Assembly: GCA_046074525.1 (NCBI GenBank)
Contig: JBJTOK010000059.1
Span: 62,001-126,000 of the forward strand
Direction: 5' to 3'
DNA from: JAHEZL01 sp046074525
Lineage (GTDB): Bacteria; Bacteroidota; Bacteroidia; Flavobacteriales_C; GCA-002722245
Length of the DNA: 64,000 bases
Position numbers and translations under genes: made by a program. Positions 9,267 to 19,412 of the stretch are shown in pieces; position 1 is the stretch's first letter, and each line of letters starts with the position of its first letter. Below the pieces are notes generated by a model. That model saw only the letters and a program-made list of their open reading frames with translations, was not told where the DNA came from and ran no database searches.

Positions 9267-10487
9267 TTATTGTTCTTTTTCTTCAGCGGCCTTGATATCG
9301 TCGAAGTTAAATGAAAGTGTGAAGCGCAGCGTATTATCCAGAGGATTGTTGCGCAGCATGGAAACCAGATAAGAAAAATCCAGATTGAAAATGCTGTATT
9401 TCAAGCCAGCGCCCATTGTGAAATACTGACGGTTTCCTTTGTTTGGTGATTCGTAGAAGTATCCGGCTCTCAGGAAAAATTGCTTATCGTAAGCGTATTC
9501 CAATCCACCTGAAATATTGATCTCCTGCAGTTCTTCTCGAAATCCGCCCGGAGCATCATAAAACGACTGGAATACTGCCTGCGGTACAGATACATTAGGG
9601 TCCATTCCTTTGGAAATAATCTTTGTTCCGTCCGATAATGTACTGTCCTGACCTGAAGTGGTTTTCAAATATTCAGGAAGAGTAGGGACAAGAAGTTTAT
9701 TGAGATCTACCATGAAGGTAATTCTGTTGTAATCATCGATATCAATGGCCAGGGAAGTTCCCAGTTTCATGTTCATGGGGATGAAGTTTCGCTTGCCTGA
9801 ATCGGTGTAGCTGATTTTGTTCCCGAGGTTGGAAATGTTTAGTCCAGCTGCCCATAAGCCTTTATTTTTCCCAAGTTTCACTTCGGATCTATAGAAGCCC
9901 GAGAGGTCGGCAGCCACAGCGTTAGCTGGTTTTGTAGAAGCATCCACCCCTTGGGTGAGGTTAGAGTAAACATAACGGAGTGTAAACGCACCCGAGAAAC
10001 TTTTGCTGAGTTTGTGTGCGTAGCCCAGGTCCACTGCCAGCTCATTCGGTGTACGCGAACCAAGGGAAGCACCATTCTGGTCGGTGAAATCAATTTTACC
10101 CAAACTGAAATATCTTAATGACCCGCCAAGCGTTCCCTTGTTGCTAAGGCGCTGAAAAAAAGAAAGGTAACCGAGGTTGATATCAGGAACCAATGTTTTA
10201 AGCCATGGTGTATAGGCGATGGCAATACCCGATTGTTTTTCGATGAAGGCCAGTTTTGAAGCATTCCAGTGCATTGATGTTGCATCAGGAGAAGAGGCCA
10301 CACCAGCATCACCCATAGCACCACCGCGTGATTCAGGGGCAATGAGCAGGAAAGGAACGGATGTAGTGATTGGATTGATTCCTATTCTTTTAAACTGGTC
10401 GGAGCCGTTCTGGCTATATGCGTTTACAAAAACTAAAGACAGAGCTGCTAAAGCGTAAATTCTTTTATTGTTCAGGATGTTCATCAT
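9267..10487 (-). CDS. porV: T9SS outer-membrane protein PorV (LptO)
   Basis: 406 residues with an N-terminal signal peptide ending NAYSQ. The segment from GINPITTSVPFLLIAPESRG through GDAGVASSPDATSMHWNASKLAF is the PorV hallmark, and the remainder is an alternating beta-strand pattern typical of a FadL-like 14-strand barrel. PorV collects cargo leaving the T9SS channel and hands it to the PorU sortase. It sits directly downstream of two porU genes (33-base gap) and upstream of ispF. Two adjacent ATG codons (10487 and 10484) are possible starts. Confidence 0.93.
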   Translation of the reverse strand: MMNILNNKRIYALAALSLVFVNAYSQNGSDQFKRIGINPITTSVPFLLIAPESRGGAMGDAGVASSPDATSMHWNASKLAFIEKQSGIAIAYTPWLKTLVPDINLGYLSFFQRLSNKGTLGGSLRYFSLGKIDFTDQNGASLGSRTPNELAVDLGYAHKLSKSFSGAFTLRYVYSNLTQGVDASTKPANAVAADLSGFYRSEVKLGKNKGLWAAGLNISNLGNKISYTDSGKRNFIPMNMKLGTSLAIDIDDYNRITFMVDLNKLLVPTLPEYLKTTSGQDSTLSDGTKIISKGMDPNVSVPQAVFQSFYDAPGGFREELQEINISGGLEYAYDKQFFLRAGYFYESPNKGNRQYFTMGAGLKYSIFNLDFSYLVSMLRNNPLDNTLRFTLSFNFDDIKAAEEKEQ

Positions 10488-10520
10488 GCTCGAATTTCTA
10501 CAAATATATAATAAACCTTG

Positions 10521-13500
10521 TTATTTCAGAATCACCAGTTTTTCGGTCTTTTCAGCGTATTGGCCGTTTTCAGTCTGCACTTTCAAATGGTAAATATAAA
10601 CGCCTTTTCCGATGGCATCGCCGTAGTCATCAAGTCCGTCCCAGGCGATTGGCGCAGGTTTATAACGCTCACTGGCTTCTATTGTTGTGTTGATGTTTTT
10701 TACAAGTTTTCCGGCAATACTGTAAATCTGTATCTGCACGTTGAGCGTGCCGATAGGCTGATTGTGCTCAAACCAGAATTCAGTTCGTGTGGTGAAAGGG
10801 TTAGGATAGTTGAGTACATGACTCAGCGCAAGCTCGGCAGAAGAAGAGACATAAAAAGTGGTGTTGCTTTCCGCAGAGTTATTGTTGACATCCCAAACCT
10901 TAAGGCTTAACTGATGCTCCCCTTCACTTAAATTTTCAAGAGGATAGCTGATTTTTCCTCGTTTATAGCTATCGAGATCAGCTTCATAAAAGGAATTTAA
11001 AATCATCGACTGGCTGCTTTGTTTGTCGAGTGTAGCTACAATGTCGTGACCAATATTATTACCTGTGGTGTTGATCCCGCTTTCGTCGTACAGCACCACG
11101 AAAATTTTCGGATTCTGGTTGGTGAGCCCACCTGTCACAAAACTGGAATCGTTCATGTACAAATCTACTTCCGGCCCCTCATTGTCGCCTGAGCTTGATG
11201 AATCGGTTCCTCCGATCATGAAGTTTTCAAAAAAACCACCGGCATCAGTACTTTCATTGGCTACATAATAGCTGATTTTTCCGTTTCCGTATTGATAGCT
11301 GATGTCTTTTGGAACGATGAATTCAAAGGCAAACAAACCATTGGATACTGTGGCTTTTCCCTTGTAAAGAATATTGCTTTGCATATCGAAATCGATAGTG
11401 GATTTGCTGATGTTGTTCAGCGTTTTCATGTCTTGTGACTTATCGTATATTGTTGGGTAAATAATACCGTTGTAGGTGGATAGGAATTTCCCCTGCCTGT
11501 CTACCAGCTTGCCTTCCACCTTCACTTTCATCAGGGCCTTGAGGGTATCATTTCCTAAACCAACAGGATGCTGGTTGATAGCGGTAGTTACCACCTTTTC
11601 CAGAGGAAAGGCCAGGGTAAGTGCAGGGTCTCCCATCAGGAAAAATTTTCTTTTGTTGTTGTAGGTTCCATTGCTGGTAAGGGTTTTGGCTTCTTCCAAA
11701 GCGAGTCCCAAAGTAGGCGGGGTAGTGCTTTTCAGGAAGGTGCGCTTAAAAAAGTTTTTGGAGAAATCGAGGTTGGATGAGCCATAAACGAGGCGGGTAG
11801 TGGTGAGCTGACCTATCCCTCCGCCGTTAGCATTGAGCAATACATATTCTCCGGCTGATACTCTTTGCGGGTCATCAAAGCGGCTGAATTCACAGGTTGC
11901 GGTGACAAAGAAAGGCAGATGCGTAAAGTTGTTCCATTGGTTGATTTGCTGAATGCCCAGCACACGCTCATCGGCCCAGCCTGCTTCTCCCCCGTGCCCT
12001 ACGTAGCTTACTATCAAAGCACCTTTGTCCATCACTTGGTTGATGCCGCGTTCCACATCGGGATATCTTCCGCCGCCGGCAGAAGATTGCTTGATAAAAG
12101 CATCGAAATAAATCTTATCGTGATTGTAGCTGCTATCGAGTCCGCGGAGCAGCTTCGAGAGGGTTTCACAGCCGTTGATGTGCTCTGCGTAATCATAGTT
12201 TCCGTTGGGATCACTACCGTCATCTGCGACAAAAACAACCTGATTACGCCAGTCGCCAAATGCGCCATTGATGTAAGGAGTTACTTTACTTTCCACCGCT
12301 ATTTTACTTCCGTGTCCGGCATAATGGATGATCTTGTTCACGACGCCGTCGGCCTGCTCCAGGGTGGTTACAGGAAAGCGACCTATTCCAATGTCAACAT
12401 TATCTGAAGAGTTAGGATCCATATCCCCTTCATTATCATCAAGAAAGCCAAAGTAGTCGTCGGTAGCATATGAAGAAGTCGGGTCATTCGATTCGCTTGA
12501 TTCATAAACGGGCACAAAATCACCACTTGCCACTTTTCCTTTATAGTCGTAGCTACCATCGCCAAACATCAACAAATATTTAGGTAGTTCCGCTGGAGAA
12601 GCTGCTTTTTTATAGAAATAGCGCATCATATTCCTTATAGCCGTAACATCTTTAGCCCCTGATGAAAATTCGTTGTACACTTGCATAGGAGTAACCAGTA
12701 GTACATCCAGATTGCTGTATGATTCATGGAAATCGGCCAGTTTTTTTGCGGCACTCAGGAATTCGGGAGCGCAAACAATCACATAATCCACACTTCCTAT
12801 TCCATGAATATTTTGGTTGGCAACACTTCCCACAAAAGTTGGGGACGAGAAATCGCTTCCCGAGAAAACGATGTATTCCTTAAGGGTGTCGGCAGCTTGT
12901 TTGAAAGAAATCTGGCCGCTGTTAAAATTGTAATCCTGGTTTTTTACATTCAATATGTTGCTGATGTCCCAAACCGTCTCCGTACCACTAGTGCTGCTGA
13001 TTTGATAAAGTACCACATTGCCGCTGCCCCTGGTAGATGCATCGCGGAAAGAAAGCGAACTTCCCGACATTACCAGATTTCTTCTAACAATCACTTCCAT
13101 ATAGTTCAGCCAGGATTCCGCTTCATTGTTGGGAAGGGAGTAGGTCATCTTGATTGTGAAGTTGGAGGATGACGGCGTAAAGCTGTTATTCAACGAGGTT
13201 TTTATCACGGTGTAAGGATCATCATAGCCTGTGGAAATAGGCGTGATACTGCTAAGTGAAGTTGGGAGTGGGGTTCCGTTCACATCAAAAGCCATCGCAG
13301 AGGTTTGTGTGGAACGTGTCGCCAACTGTACATTCATTATTGCCGGCGTTGAAAGATCTATGTTCGGGAAAGAAAAATTGTACAATCGTTGCTTGGTTAC
13401 GATATTGAAAAGGTCGCCGTACCAAACTCTTCCCGATTTAATAAAATTATAACTGTCGTTTTCCTGGAAGGAGTAATCGTCGAATTTTGTGGCGGTGTGT

Positions 13501-14393
13501 GTGTTAGCAGCAGCGTCCTGACTCTGTGCACTAATCCTCTTGCCCGGACCCAGATCAAAATTAAGGAAGTAGCAGGCTTCATCGGCATATACATTATACT
13601 GGTGCGTGTATTTTGATGAGTTAGTGTCGAACTTCCATGTATGTGGTCCGCGGGCATAAAAAAGTACGTAGTCGTTATCATTAAAAACTCCGTCGTTTTC
13701 ACCGGAAACCATGATTGCGTTTTCCTGTAAGTCATCGGGAGTGTAAGTGCTAATGAGCTCGGGAAGCATTCCTCCGCCATTGCCGTAAATACGGATATAC
13801 TGGGGATTAATAGCCGACGGGTTGACTCCCATGCTTTGTAGAAAAGCCTTATCGATTTTATAAATCCCCGAAGCTGACACTTTTATTTTGTACCAGCTTC
13901 CAGATGCGAGAACACTTGGCGTACTTGTTTTATAGGCACTTTTACCCATCGCGGCAACTTTGGCGGGAGCGGGATCTTTTATTTCTAATTCAAAAGACAA
14001 CAACTTTTCCGCCTGGCCCTGCGCGTTTTTGCGTAAGCCCGCCACAAACACCTGTGCCACGCTGTTTTTGCGATAAGTAGCGATGCGCTTTTCCACAATA
14101 AAATCGTTGGGGAGTGTGAGGTTGTTTACGCCCTTGCTTTCAGTCGCGCTGAGCAGTTCGGTTTTGAGCACTTTGAACTGAACTTCAAAAGAAGATACAT
14201 TGCTGTTAAGGATTTGGTTTTGCTGGAAAAACGGGACTTGCCCGTAAGCGCTAAGTTCTGATGAATTATCAAAAGGCGCGTTGTCCTTTCTCAGGGTGGT
14301 ATCAAACCATTTGTTGTTCCAAACGAGGGTGACTTCTGCGGAAAACGCAGAGCTTACAAGCGAAATAAATAATATGGTGAGCAAAGATTTCAT
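10521..14393 (-). CDS. porU: T9SS sortase PorU, second tandem copy (porU-2)
   Basis: 1290 residues with a signal peptide ending SSAFSAE. It is a gingipain-like family C25 peptidase. The catalytic His is H800 in SYVGHGGEAGW and the Cys is C834 in FVTATCEFSRF. FGDGSYDYKG and IGIGRFPV lie upstream of these. The C-terminus has a FlgD-like Ig fold (LNYPNPFTTRTEFWFEHN, then AWDGLDDYGDAIGKGVYIY) ending KLVILK, as PorU proteins do. In the known system PorU removes the C-terminal sorting domain of cargo and attaches cargo to lipopolysaccharide. It lies 36 bases after porU-1 and 33 before porV. Both dyad residues are intact, so an active enzyme is inferred. Confidence 0.92.
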   Translation of the reverse strand: MKSLLTILFISLVSSAFSAEVTLVWNNKWFDTTLRKDNAPFDNSSELSAYGQVPFFQQNQILNSNVSSFEVQFKVLKTELLSATESKGVNNLTLPNDFIVEKRIATYRKNSVAQVFVAGLRKNAQGQAEKLLSFELEIKDPAPAKVAAMGKSAYKTSTPSVLASGSWYKIKVSASGIYKIDKAFLQSMGVNPSAINPQYIRIYGNGGGMLPELISTYTPDDLQENAIMVSGENDGVFNDNDYVLFYARGPHTWKFDTNSSKYTHQYNVYADEACYFLNFDLGPGKRISAQSQDAAANTHTATKFDDYSFQENDSYNFIKSGRVWYGDLFNIVTKQRLYNFSFPNIDLSTPAIMNVQLATRSTQTSAMAFDVNGTPLPTSLSSITPISTGYDDPYTVIKTSLNNSFTPSSSNFTIKMTYSLPNNEAESWLNYMEVIVRRNLVMSGSSLSFRDASTRGSGNVVLYQISSTSGTETVWDISNILNVKNQDYNFNSGQISFKQAADTLKEYIVFSGSDFSSPTFVGSVANQNIHGIGSVDYVIVCAPEFLSAAKKLADFHESYSNLDVLLVTPMQVYNEFSSGAKDVTAIRNMMRYFYKKAASPAELPKYLLMFGDGSYDYKGKVASGDFVPVYESSESNDPTSSYATDDYFGFLDDNEGDMDPNSSDNVDIGIGRFPVTTLEQADGVVNKIIHYAGHGSKIAVESKVTPYINGAFGDWRNQVVFVADDGSDPNGNYDYAEHINGCETLSKLLRGLDSSYNHDKIYFDAFIKQSSAGGGRYPDVERGINQVMDKGALIVSYVGHGGEAGWADERVLGIQQINQWNNFTHLPFFVTATCEFSRFDDPQRVSAGEYVLLNANGGGIGQLTTTRLVYGSSNLDFSKNFFKRTFLKSTTPPTLGLALEEAKTLTSNGTYNNKRKFFLMGDPALTLAFPLEKVVTTAINQHPVGLGNDTLKALMKVKVEGKLVDRQGKFLSTYNGIIYPTIYDKSQDMKTLNNISKSTIDFDMQSNILYKGKATVSNGLFAFEFIVPKDISYQYGNGKISYYVANESTDAGGFFENFMIGGTDSSSSGDNEGPEVDLYMNDSSFVTGGLTNQNPKIFVVLYDESGINTTGNNIGHDIVATLDKQSSQSMILNSFYEADLDSYKRGKISYPLENLSEGEHQLSLKVWDVNNNSAESNTTFYVSSSAELALSHVLNYPNPFTTRTEFWFEHNQPIGTLNVQIQIYSIAGKLVKNINTTIEASERYKPAPIAWDGLDDYGDAIGKGVYIYHLKVQTENGQYAEKTEKLVILK

Positions 14394-14429
14394 TGATTCA
14401 GCTTCTCAAACGCCTTACATGCGAAGATA

Positions 14430-17400
14430 TTATTTTAAAATGACCAGTTTTTCAAGAACATTGTCGGAAGTGCCATTGTCGCTCTTCACCTTTATTTTGT
14501 AGATGTATACACCACGACCTATTGCATCACCGTAGTCATCAAGTCCATCCCATTCTATCGGTCCAACTCTCTTTTCATCGGCATATACGGCTTCATTGAT
14601 TGTTTTGATCAGTTTACCCGAAACAGTAAAAATCTGAAGGGTAACTTCCAGGTTTTTTCCTACCTGGTTGTGTTCAAAGTAAAAACCTGTGCGGGTAGTA
14701 AAAGGATTAGGGTAATTCAGCACATGTTCCAAAGCGGTATTTGCATCAGTTGATACAATGAATTCGGTATAAGCCCGGGATGAATTGTTGTAAGTGTCCC
14801 ACACTTTGGCCTCCACGGTATGCCTCCCTTCACTGAGATCTTCCAGGCGGTATTCAATTTTTCCTTTCTGGTAATTGTTGAGTGCTGCTTCGTAATGTGT
14901 TGAAAGTGCGATGACTTTGCCGGTGTTGTTATCCAGAATAGCCGACATCTCATGACCGATATCTCCGGACATTAGATTGATACCACTTGAGTCGCTTATG
15001 TCAATAATCATGAGCGGTGAAGCATCGGTAATGTCTCCCGACATAAAAGAAGAATCGTTCATGTAAATGGATAGTTCCGGACCGCTCGCATCTGCTGCCG
15101 CGTTATCGAATGTGCCACCAATAATGATGGTTTTATTATTTCCTGCAGCGTCAATTCCAGCACCGTTTTCCGCATACAGACTGATTTTTCCGTTGCCATA
15201 GGCCGCAGCAATATCTTTGGGAACCATGAATTCAAAACTGAAAGCGCCCTGTATGACGGAGGCACTCCCTTTGAAAATCGTGTTTTGCTGCAGAGTAAAA
15301 GAGTAGGGGGAATTACTGCCGTCGTTGGCGAGGGTGTTATAATCAACAGGTTGATCAATTATTCTCGGATAGATTTTTCCGTTGTAGGTGGTCAGTTTAG
15401 TGCCATTCGCATCAGTAACTCTGCCTTCAATTTTTACTTTCATCAGCGCTTTCATAGTGTCGGTAACGCTGTTGTCGTATGCGCTGCTCACTTTATCCAC
15501 AGTGATTTTGTAGCGCGGAAAAGCCATGCTCAGGGCAGGGTCGCCGAGCAGGGTAAAATTACGATCATTTGTTCCTCCGTTATTCGTCACCTTGGTAGCT
15601 TTGAATATATCCCCTAAACGGGTTTTGTAACCTTGAGGTTGGCTGAAAGCGACATTATAAAATGTTTTATTTAAGTTAAAATTTGGCGTGGAAAAAACTA
15701 GTCGCACTGTAGATAAAAGGGCAATGGCCCCGCCCTTTGGATTCAGGAAAAGCAGCTCTCCCGCCGATGACCTGTCGGGAAGGTCATATCTGCTGAACTC
15801 ACAGGTAGCAGTAACGAAAAGTGGCATTTTAACACCATTATTTAGGGCGATGATATCGGAAGTTTCGAAAACAGCTTCGCCTGTGAGTCCGTCCTCGCCA
15901 CCGTGACCTGTGTAATTTACAAGGAAAAGTCCCTCATTGATGCGCTTTGTCCATGCTTCATTGGCTTCAGGATAACGATCGCCGGCTGTGGAAGAGGTTT
16001 GTTTGTAGGCATCAATATAAATCTTGTCGACGTTATATTGCGGCTGCTCATTTTCCATTTTCACAGCCAGCTGGTTGGCCTGGTGGAGATGGATATTGAA
16101 GTCCTCATCATCGGCAACAAACAGTGCTTCATTTCTCCAAGGACCGAAAACCTGGCTTTGCTCTTGTTTTAAGTAAGTGTTGGAGCCATCAAAATAATTG
16201 CAGTAGGCAAAAACCTTATCTACCACGATTTTAGCATCTTCAGGGGTTTTTACTGGGAAACGACCAATGCCCAGATCCAGAAGATCGGGATCGTAAGTGC
16301 CCCAGTTTCCTTCACTGTCGTCCAGCAATCCGAAGAAATCATCGGATGTGTAGGAGGCAGTATTCTTCATGGAATTTACAGATTGGTAAGTGGGGATGAA
16401 ATTGCGGCTTCCTTTGAGAATGTTTTTGTAATCGTAGGTGCCATCCCCAAAAAGCAGTAGGTATTTAGGTAATTCAGTGGGTCCGGAAGCCTTGTCGTAC
16501 AACATTTTCATGAAGTCGCGAAGCGCAACGATATCTTCCACACCACCGGAAAATTCATTGTAAATTTCGTTGATATCGACGACCAATACGCTCAGGGAAT
16601 CAATATTCTGGTGAAAATCAGCAAGGCGTTTTGCCTCGCTCCTGAAATCGGAATGGGTAACAATAATAAGCTGGGCAGGGGAAAGGGCATGCAGGTTTTG
16701 GTTTTTGATTTCTCCGCAATAACCGGGTGTTGCAGCATCAAGTGGATTAAAGACTACAAACTCTCTAAGGGAATCGGTAGCAGCATTGAAAACCATGGAA
16801 TCACCAGAAAAAGTGAAAAGCTGGGCTCTGGCAGTAGTGAAATCGCTGATGTCCCATAACTGCAGTCCGCCGTTAGTTCCGGTGATTTTATAATGCGCTA
16901 CATTTCCACTGCCAACACTAAGCTGATCACGGAAAAAAAGCGGACTTCCCTTGTAAATCAATTTTCTTCTACCCGTTGCTTCTATGAAGTTGATCCAGCC
17001 TTCTCCGAAAGCATCGTAGGCCGTCATTTGTACTTCAACTTCAATAGTGTCCTTGGTAGGGGAGAAGGAAAAAATAATGCTTTTGCTTTTGGCAATATCG
17101 TCGGTAGAATTGCCACTGATTTTCGGGATGTTGGCAGATGAGGAACCGCTCCCAGCACTCACAAGGAAGTCGGTGCCATTATTATTCATGCTTTTGGCGT
17201 AAAGCTGTGCATTTACGGTAATATTGGATGAAGATTCAACTTCCTGAAAAACAAATCGGAAATCCTGTTTTCCGCTGCCCAGGAAATGATTGCCCAGCCA
17301 CAAACGGCCACTGCCCAGCAAATTGGCTTCATCCTGTTCATGGAATAAATTTTCATCGAAGGCATTGACTTCCTTTGTGTAAGGAAGAGCCGATTCTGCC

Positions 17401-18218
17401 TGGTCGTTAAATGCTTTTGGTGAATCGGCGTTGATCGTCAGGAAATAAAAAACCGAATCGGTGTAAAGATTGTAATCATGGGTATAGCTGCCATTGTACT
17501 TCCATAAATGCGGACCTTCGGCGTAAAACAGAATGTAATCTCCATCATCAAAAATATTATTGCCGTTATCGACTCTTTTTACTGCCAGTTCAGGAAGGTC
17601 ATCGTAGCGACTTTCACTATTGGGATATGGTAGCATTTTCCCGCCGCGGCTGTGAATTTTGATATTGTTGAGTGAAGAGATGGAACTAAGGTCAATTCCC
17701 GCATTTTTAATGGCAGAGTAATCAATTTTGTAAATGCCGGAGGCAGTGACTCCCCATTTGTACCATTTACCTTTTGCCAATACCGATTTGCTGGCAGCAT
17801 AGTATTCGCCGGCCTTTTGAGGCTTGGGAGAGGTAAAGCTTTCAATGCGGTAATCAAAGGATTGTATTCTTTGCACTTTTCCTGAGGCGTCAATAAACAA
17901 TGGAAAAACCGATAGGGTCACTACTGTTTTTTTTGCTGAAAGTCCTTTCTGATACTTCCATTCGGGTGCCGTCGGCAGGTCTTTTGCAGGAAAGTTCGGT
18001 TGTTCGAGAGGTGAAAAGAGGATGTTGCTCAAGCTCACCTTTACCGAATCGGGGTTGCCGGAAAGAATACGCGTTTCATTGTGGAAAGCGATCTGGAAAT
18101 TTTGATTGTCTTGAATGACAAGGGAATCCGACGATAAGTCGGCATGAAAACTTTGTGCAGAAAGACTTTCTAAACACAAAATCAAAAAATATACTATAAA
18201 AGCTGAAACTTGTCTCAC
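14430..18218 (-). CDS. porU: T9SS sortase PorU, first tandem copy (porU-1)
   Basis: 1262 residues starting at a GTG (18218). That start is supported because the signal peptide MRQVSAFIVYFLILCLESLSAQ begins there and no ATG lies just upstream. It has the same architecture as its neighbour: an N-terminal PorU region, a C25 peptidase core with H772 in NYTGHGGEDG and C806 in FVTATCEFSRY, and a FlgD-like end (LNYPNPFTTRTGFYFEHN, then EWDGLDDYGDAIGRGVYIY) closing with KLVILK. The two copies are clearly paralogous but diverged along their whole length, so the duplication is not recent. It is first gene of the leftward porU-1, porU-2, porV, ispF run. Confidence 0.92.
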   Translation of the reverse strand: MRQVSAFIVYFLILCLESLSAQSFHADLSSDSLVIQDNQNFQIAFHNETRILSGNPDSVKVSLSNILFSPLEQPNFPAKDLPTAPEWKYQKGLSAKKTVVTLSVFPLFIDASGKVQRIQSFDYRIESFTSPKPQKAGEYYAASKSVLAKGKWYKWGVTASGIYKIDYSAIKNAGIDLSSISSLNNIKIHSRGGKMLPYPNSESRYDDLPELAVKRVDNGNNIFDDGDYILFYAEGPHLWKYNGSYTHDYNLYTDSVFYFLTINADSPKAFNDQAESALPYTKEVNAFDENLFHEQDEANLLGSGRLWLGNHFLGSGKQDFRFVFQEVESSSNITVNAQLYAKSMNNNGTDFLVSAGSGSSSANIPKISGNSTDDIAKSKSIIFSFSPTKDTIEVEVQMTAYDAFGEGWINFIEATGRRKLIYKGSPLFFRDQLSVGSGNVAHYKITGTNGGLQLWDISDFTTARAQLFTFSGDSMVFNAATDSLREFVVFNPLDAATPGYCGEIKNQNLHALSPAQLIIVTHSDFRSEAKRLADFHQNIDSLSVLVVDINEIYNEFSGGVEDIVALRDFMKMLYDKASGPTELPKYLLLFGDGTYDYKNILKGSRNFIPTYQSVNSMKNTASYTSDDFFGLLDDSEGNWGTYDPDLLDLGIGRFPVKTPEDAKIVVDKVFAYCNYFDGSNTYLKQEQSQVFGPWRNEALFVADDEDFNIHLHQANQLAVKMENEQPQYNVDKIYIDAYKQTSSTAGDRYPEANEAWTKRINEGLFLVNYTGHGGEDGLTGEAVFETSDIIALNNGVKMPLFVTATCEFSRYDLPDRSSAGELLFLNPKGGAIALLSTVRLVFSTPNFNLNKTFYNVAFSQPQGYKTRLGDIFKATKVTNNGGTNDRNFTLLGDPALSMAFPRYKITVDKVSSAYDNSVTDTMKALMKVKIEGRVTDANGTKLTTYNGKIYPRIIDQPVDYNTLANDGSNSPYSFTLQQNTIFKGSASVIQGAFSFEFMVPKDIAAAYGNGKISLYAENGAGIDAAGNNKTIIIGGTFDNAAADASGPELSIYMNDSSFMSGDITDASPLMIIDISDSSGINLMSGDIGHEMSAILDNNTGKVIALSTHYEAALNNYQKGKIEYRLEDLSEGRHTVEAKVWDTYNNSSRAYTEFIVSTDANTALEHVLNYPNPFTTRTGFYFEHNQVGKNLEVTLQIFTVSGKLIKTINEAVYADEKRVGPIEWDGLDDYGDAIGRGVYIYKIKVKSDNGTSDNVLEKLVILK

Positions 18219-18342
18219 GAATATAAAGTAAGTATTTTCCGGTGTGAATCTTAAATTTTTTTTCTGTCCAAAAGCAGATTAAAACGTGATTTGTAAAAAA
18301 AATATTGTTACCTTTTGACTTCCTATCATTATATTAGGGTAT

Positions 18343-18350
18343 TAGGTTTG
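18343..18350 (+). promoter_or_regulatory. -7 promoter element for the porP/gldJ side
   Basis: TAGGTTTG matches TAnnTTTG. It lies about 48 bases upstream of the ATG at 18398 in the divergent gap between porU-1 and the porP-like gene. Confidence 0.45.
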
Positions 18351-18397
18351 TAAAAATAATTTGTATAATTGTGCCTGTGGAAAGTAAAACTACCGTA

Positions 18398-19387
18398 ATG
18401 TTTAGTAAGCTGGGCGTGTTTACGCTATTGATGATTCTAAGCGAGTTATTCAATCCAACGCAGCTCTCTGCTCAGGATCCTGAGTTTACACAATTTTATG
18501 CTAATCCATTGTATCTGAATCCCGCCATGGCCGGGACTCATCGCTGTCCAAGGTTCATCTCGAACTACAGGAACCAATGGCCTGCAATTTCAGGAACTTT
18601 TGTGACCTACAGCGCCTCTTACGATCAGCACGTTGATATCCTTTCAGGAGGTGTGGGAGTGCTCGTTACCCAGGACCGTGCAGGTGAAGGAACCTTAAAT
18701 ACTTTGAATGCAAGCTTGTTGTATTCTTACCATTTGCCCGTAACAAAATCTTTCTCCATTAAAGTTGGTTTCCAGGGAACATATCACCAGAAATCGGTAG
18801 ACTGGAGCAAACTGACATTTGGGGACATGATCGATGCAAAAATCGGTTTCTCCAAACCAACACAGGAAATTCAACCGAATACCACTGTTTCAATGGTGGA
18901 TTTCTCCGCTGGTATTCTCGGTTATAGCAAAACATTTTTCATCGGTGGTGCCGTGCACCATATCCTCGAGCCTAACGAAGCTTTCTTCGCCGGCAATGAG
19001 AGTCCGCTACCAATGAAGTTTACAGGTCACGCCGGTGCCGTAATTCCAATTGGCCAGCAGCCTAAAGGCCGAAACAAGGGAATGCCGCAAAGCTCAATCT
19101 CTCCGAACGTATTGTTCCGTATGCAAAAAGATTTCCAGCAATTGAATTTAGGTGTATATGTTACCAAAGGACCTATTGTTGGTGGTATCTGGTACAGAAA
19201 CTCCGATTCATTTATTTTGCTCGTAGGTGTACAGCAGGGCTTCTTTAAATTTGGATACAGCTATGATGTGACTGTTTCTAAGTTGAGTAATGCCACTGCG
19301 GGGTCACATGAAATTTCACTGGCTTTGTTGTTTGATTGTAAGCCTAGAACGAAAAAATTCAGACCATTAAGTTGTCCGTCATTTTAA
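18398..19387 (+). CDS. PorP/SprF family type IX secretion outer-membrane protein
   Basis: 329 residues from the ATG at 18398; an in-frame GTG at 18371 would add nine residues ahead of the signal peptide MFSKLGVFTLLMILSE and is less likely. After the signal, QDPEFTQFYANPLYLNPAMAGT is the PorP/SprF family signature. The remainder has the alternating strands of an outer-membrane barrel and ends in a Cys/Pro-containing tail. Members help secrete or anchor type B T9SS cargo such as SprB. This window has one such cargo (2491-6096), but 12 kb away, so a pairing is only inferred. It is divergent from porU-1 and 25 bases upstream of gldJ, probably co-transcribed. Confidence 0.88.
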   Translation: MFSKLGVFTLLMILSELFNPTQLSAQDPEFTQFYANPLYLNPAMAGTHRCPRFISNYRNQWPAISGTFVTYSASYDQHVDILSGGVGVLVTQDRAGEGTLNTLNASLLYSYHLPVTKSFSIKVGFQGTYHQKSVDWSKLTFGDMIDAKIGFSKPTQEIQPNTTVSMVDFSAGILGYSKTFFIGGAVHHILEPNEAFFAGNESPLPMKFTGHAGAVIPIGQQPKGRNKGMPQSSISPNVLFRMQKDFQQLNLGVYVTKGPIVGGIWYRNSDSFILLVGVQQGFFKFGYSYDVTVSKLSNATAGSHEISLALLFDCKPRTKKFRPLSCPSF

Positions 19388-19412
19388 AACTTTGAATATT
19401 AATTAAAATTAT

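Noticed and set aside
11865..12407. 180-codon frame opposite porU-2
   Set aside because: It lies within the C25 peptidase core on the other strand, with no credible product.
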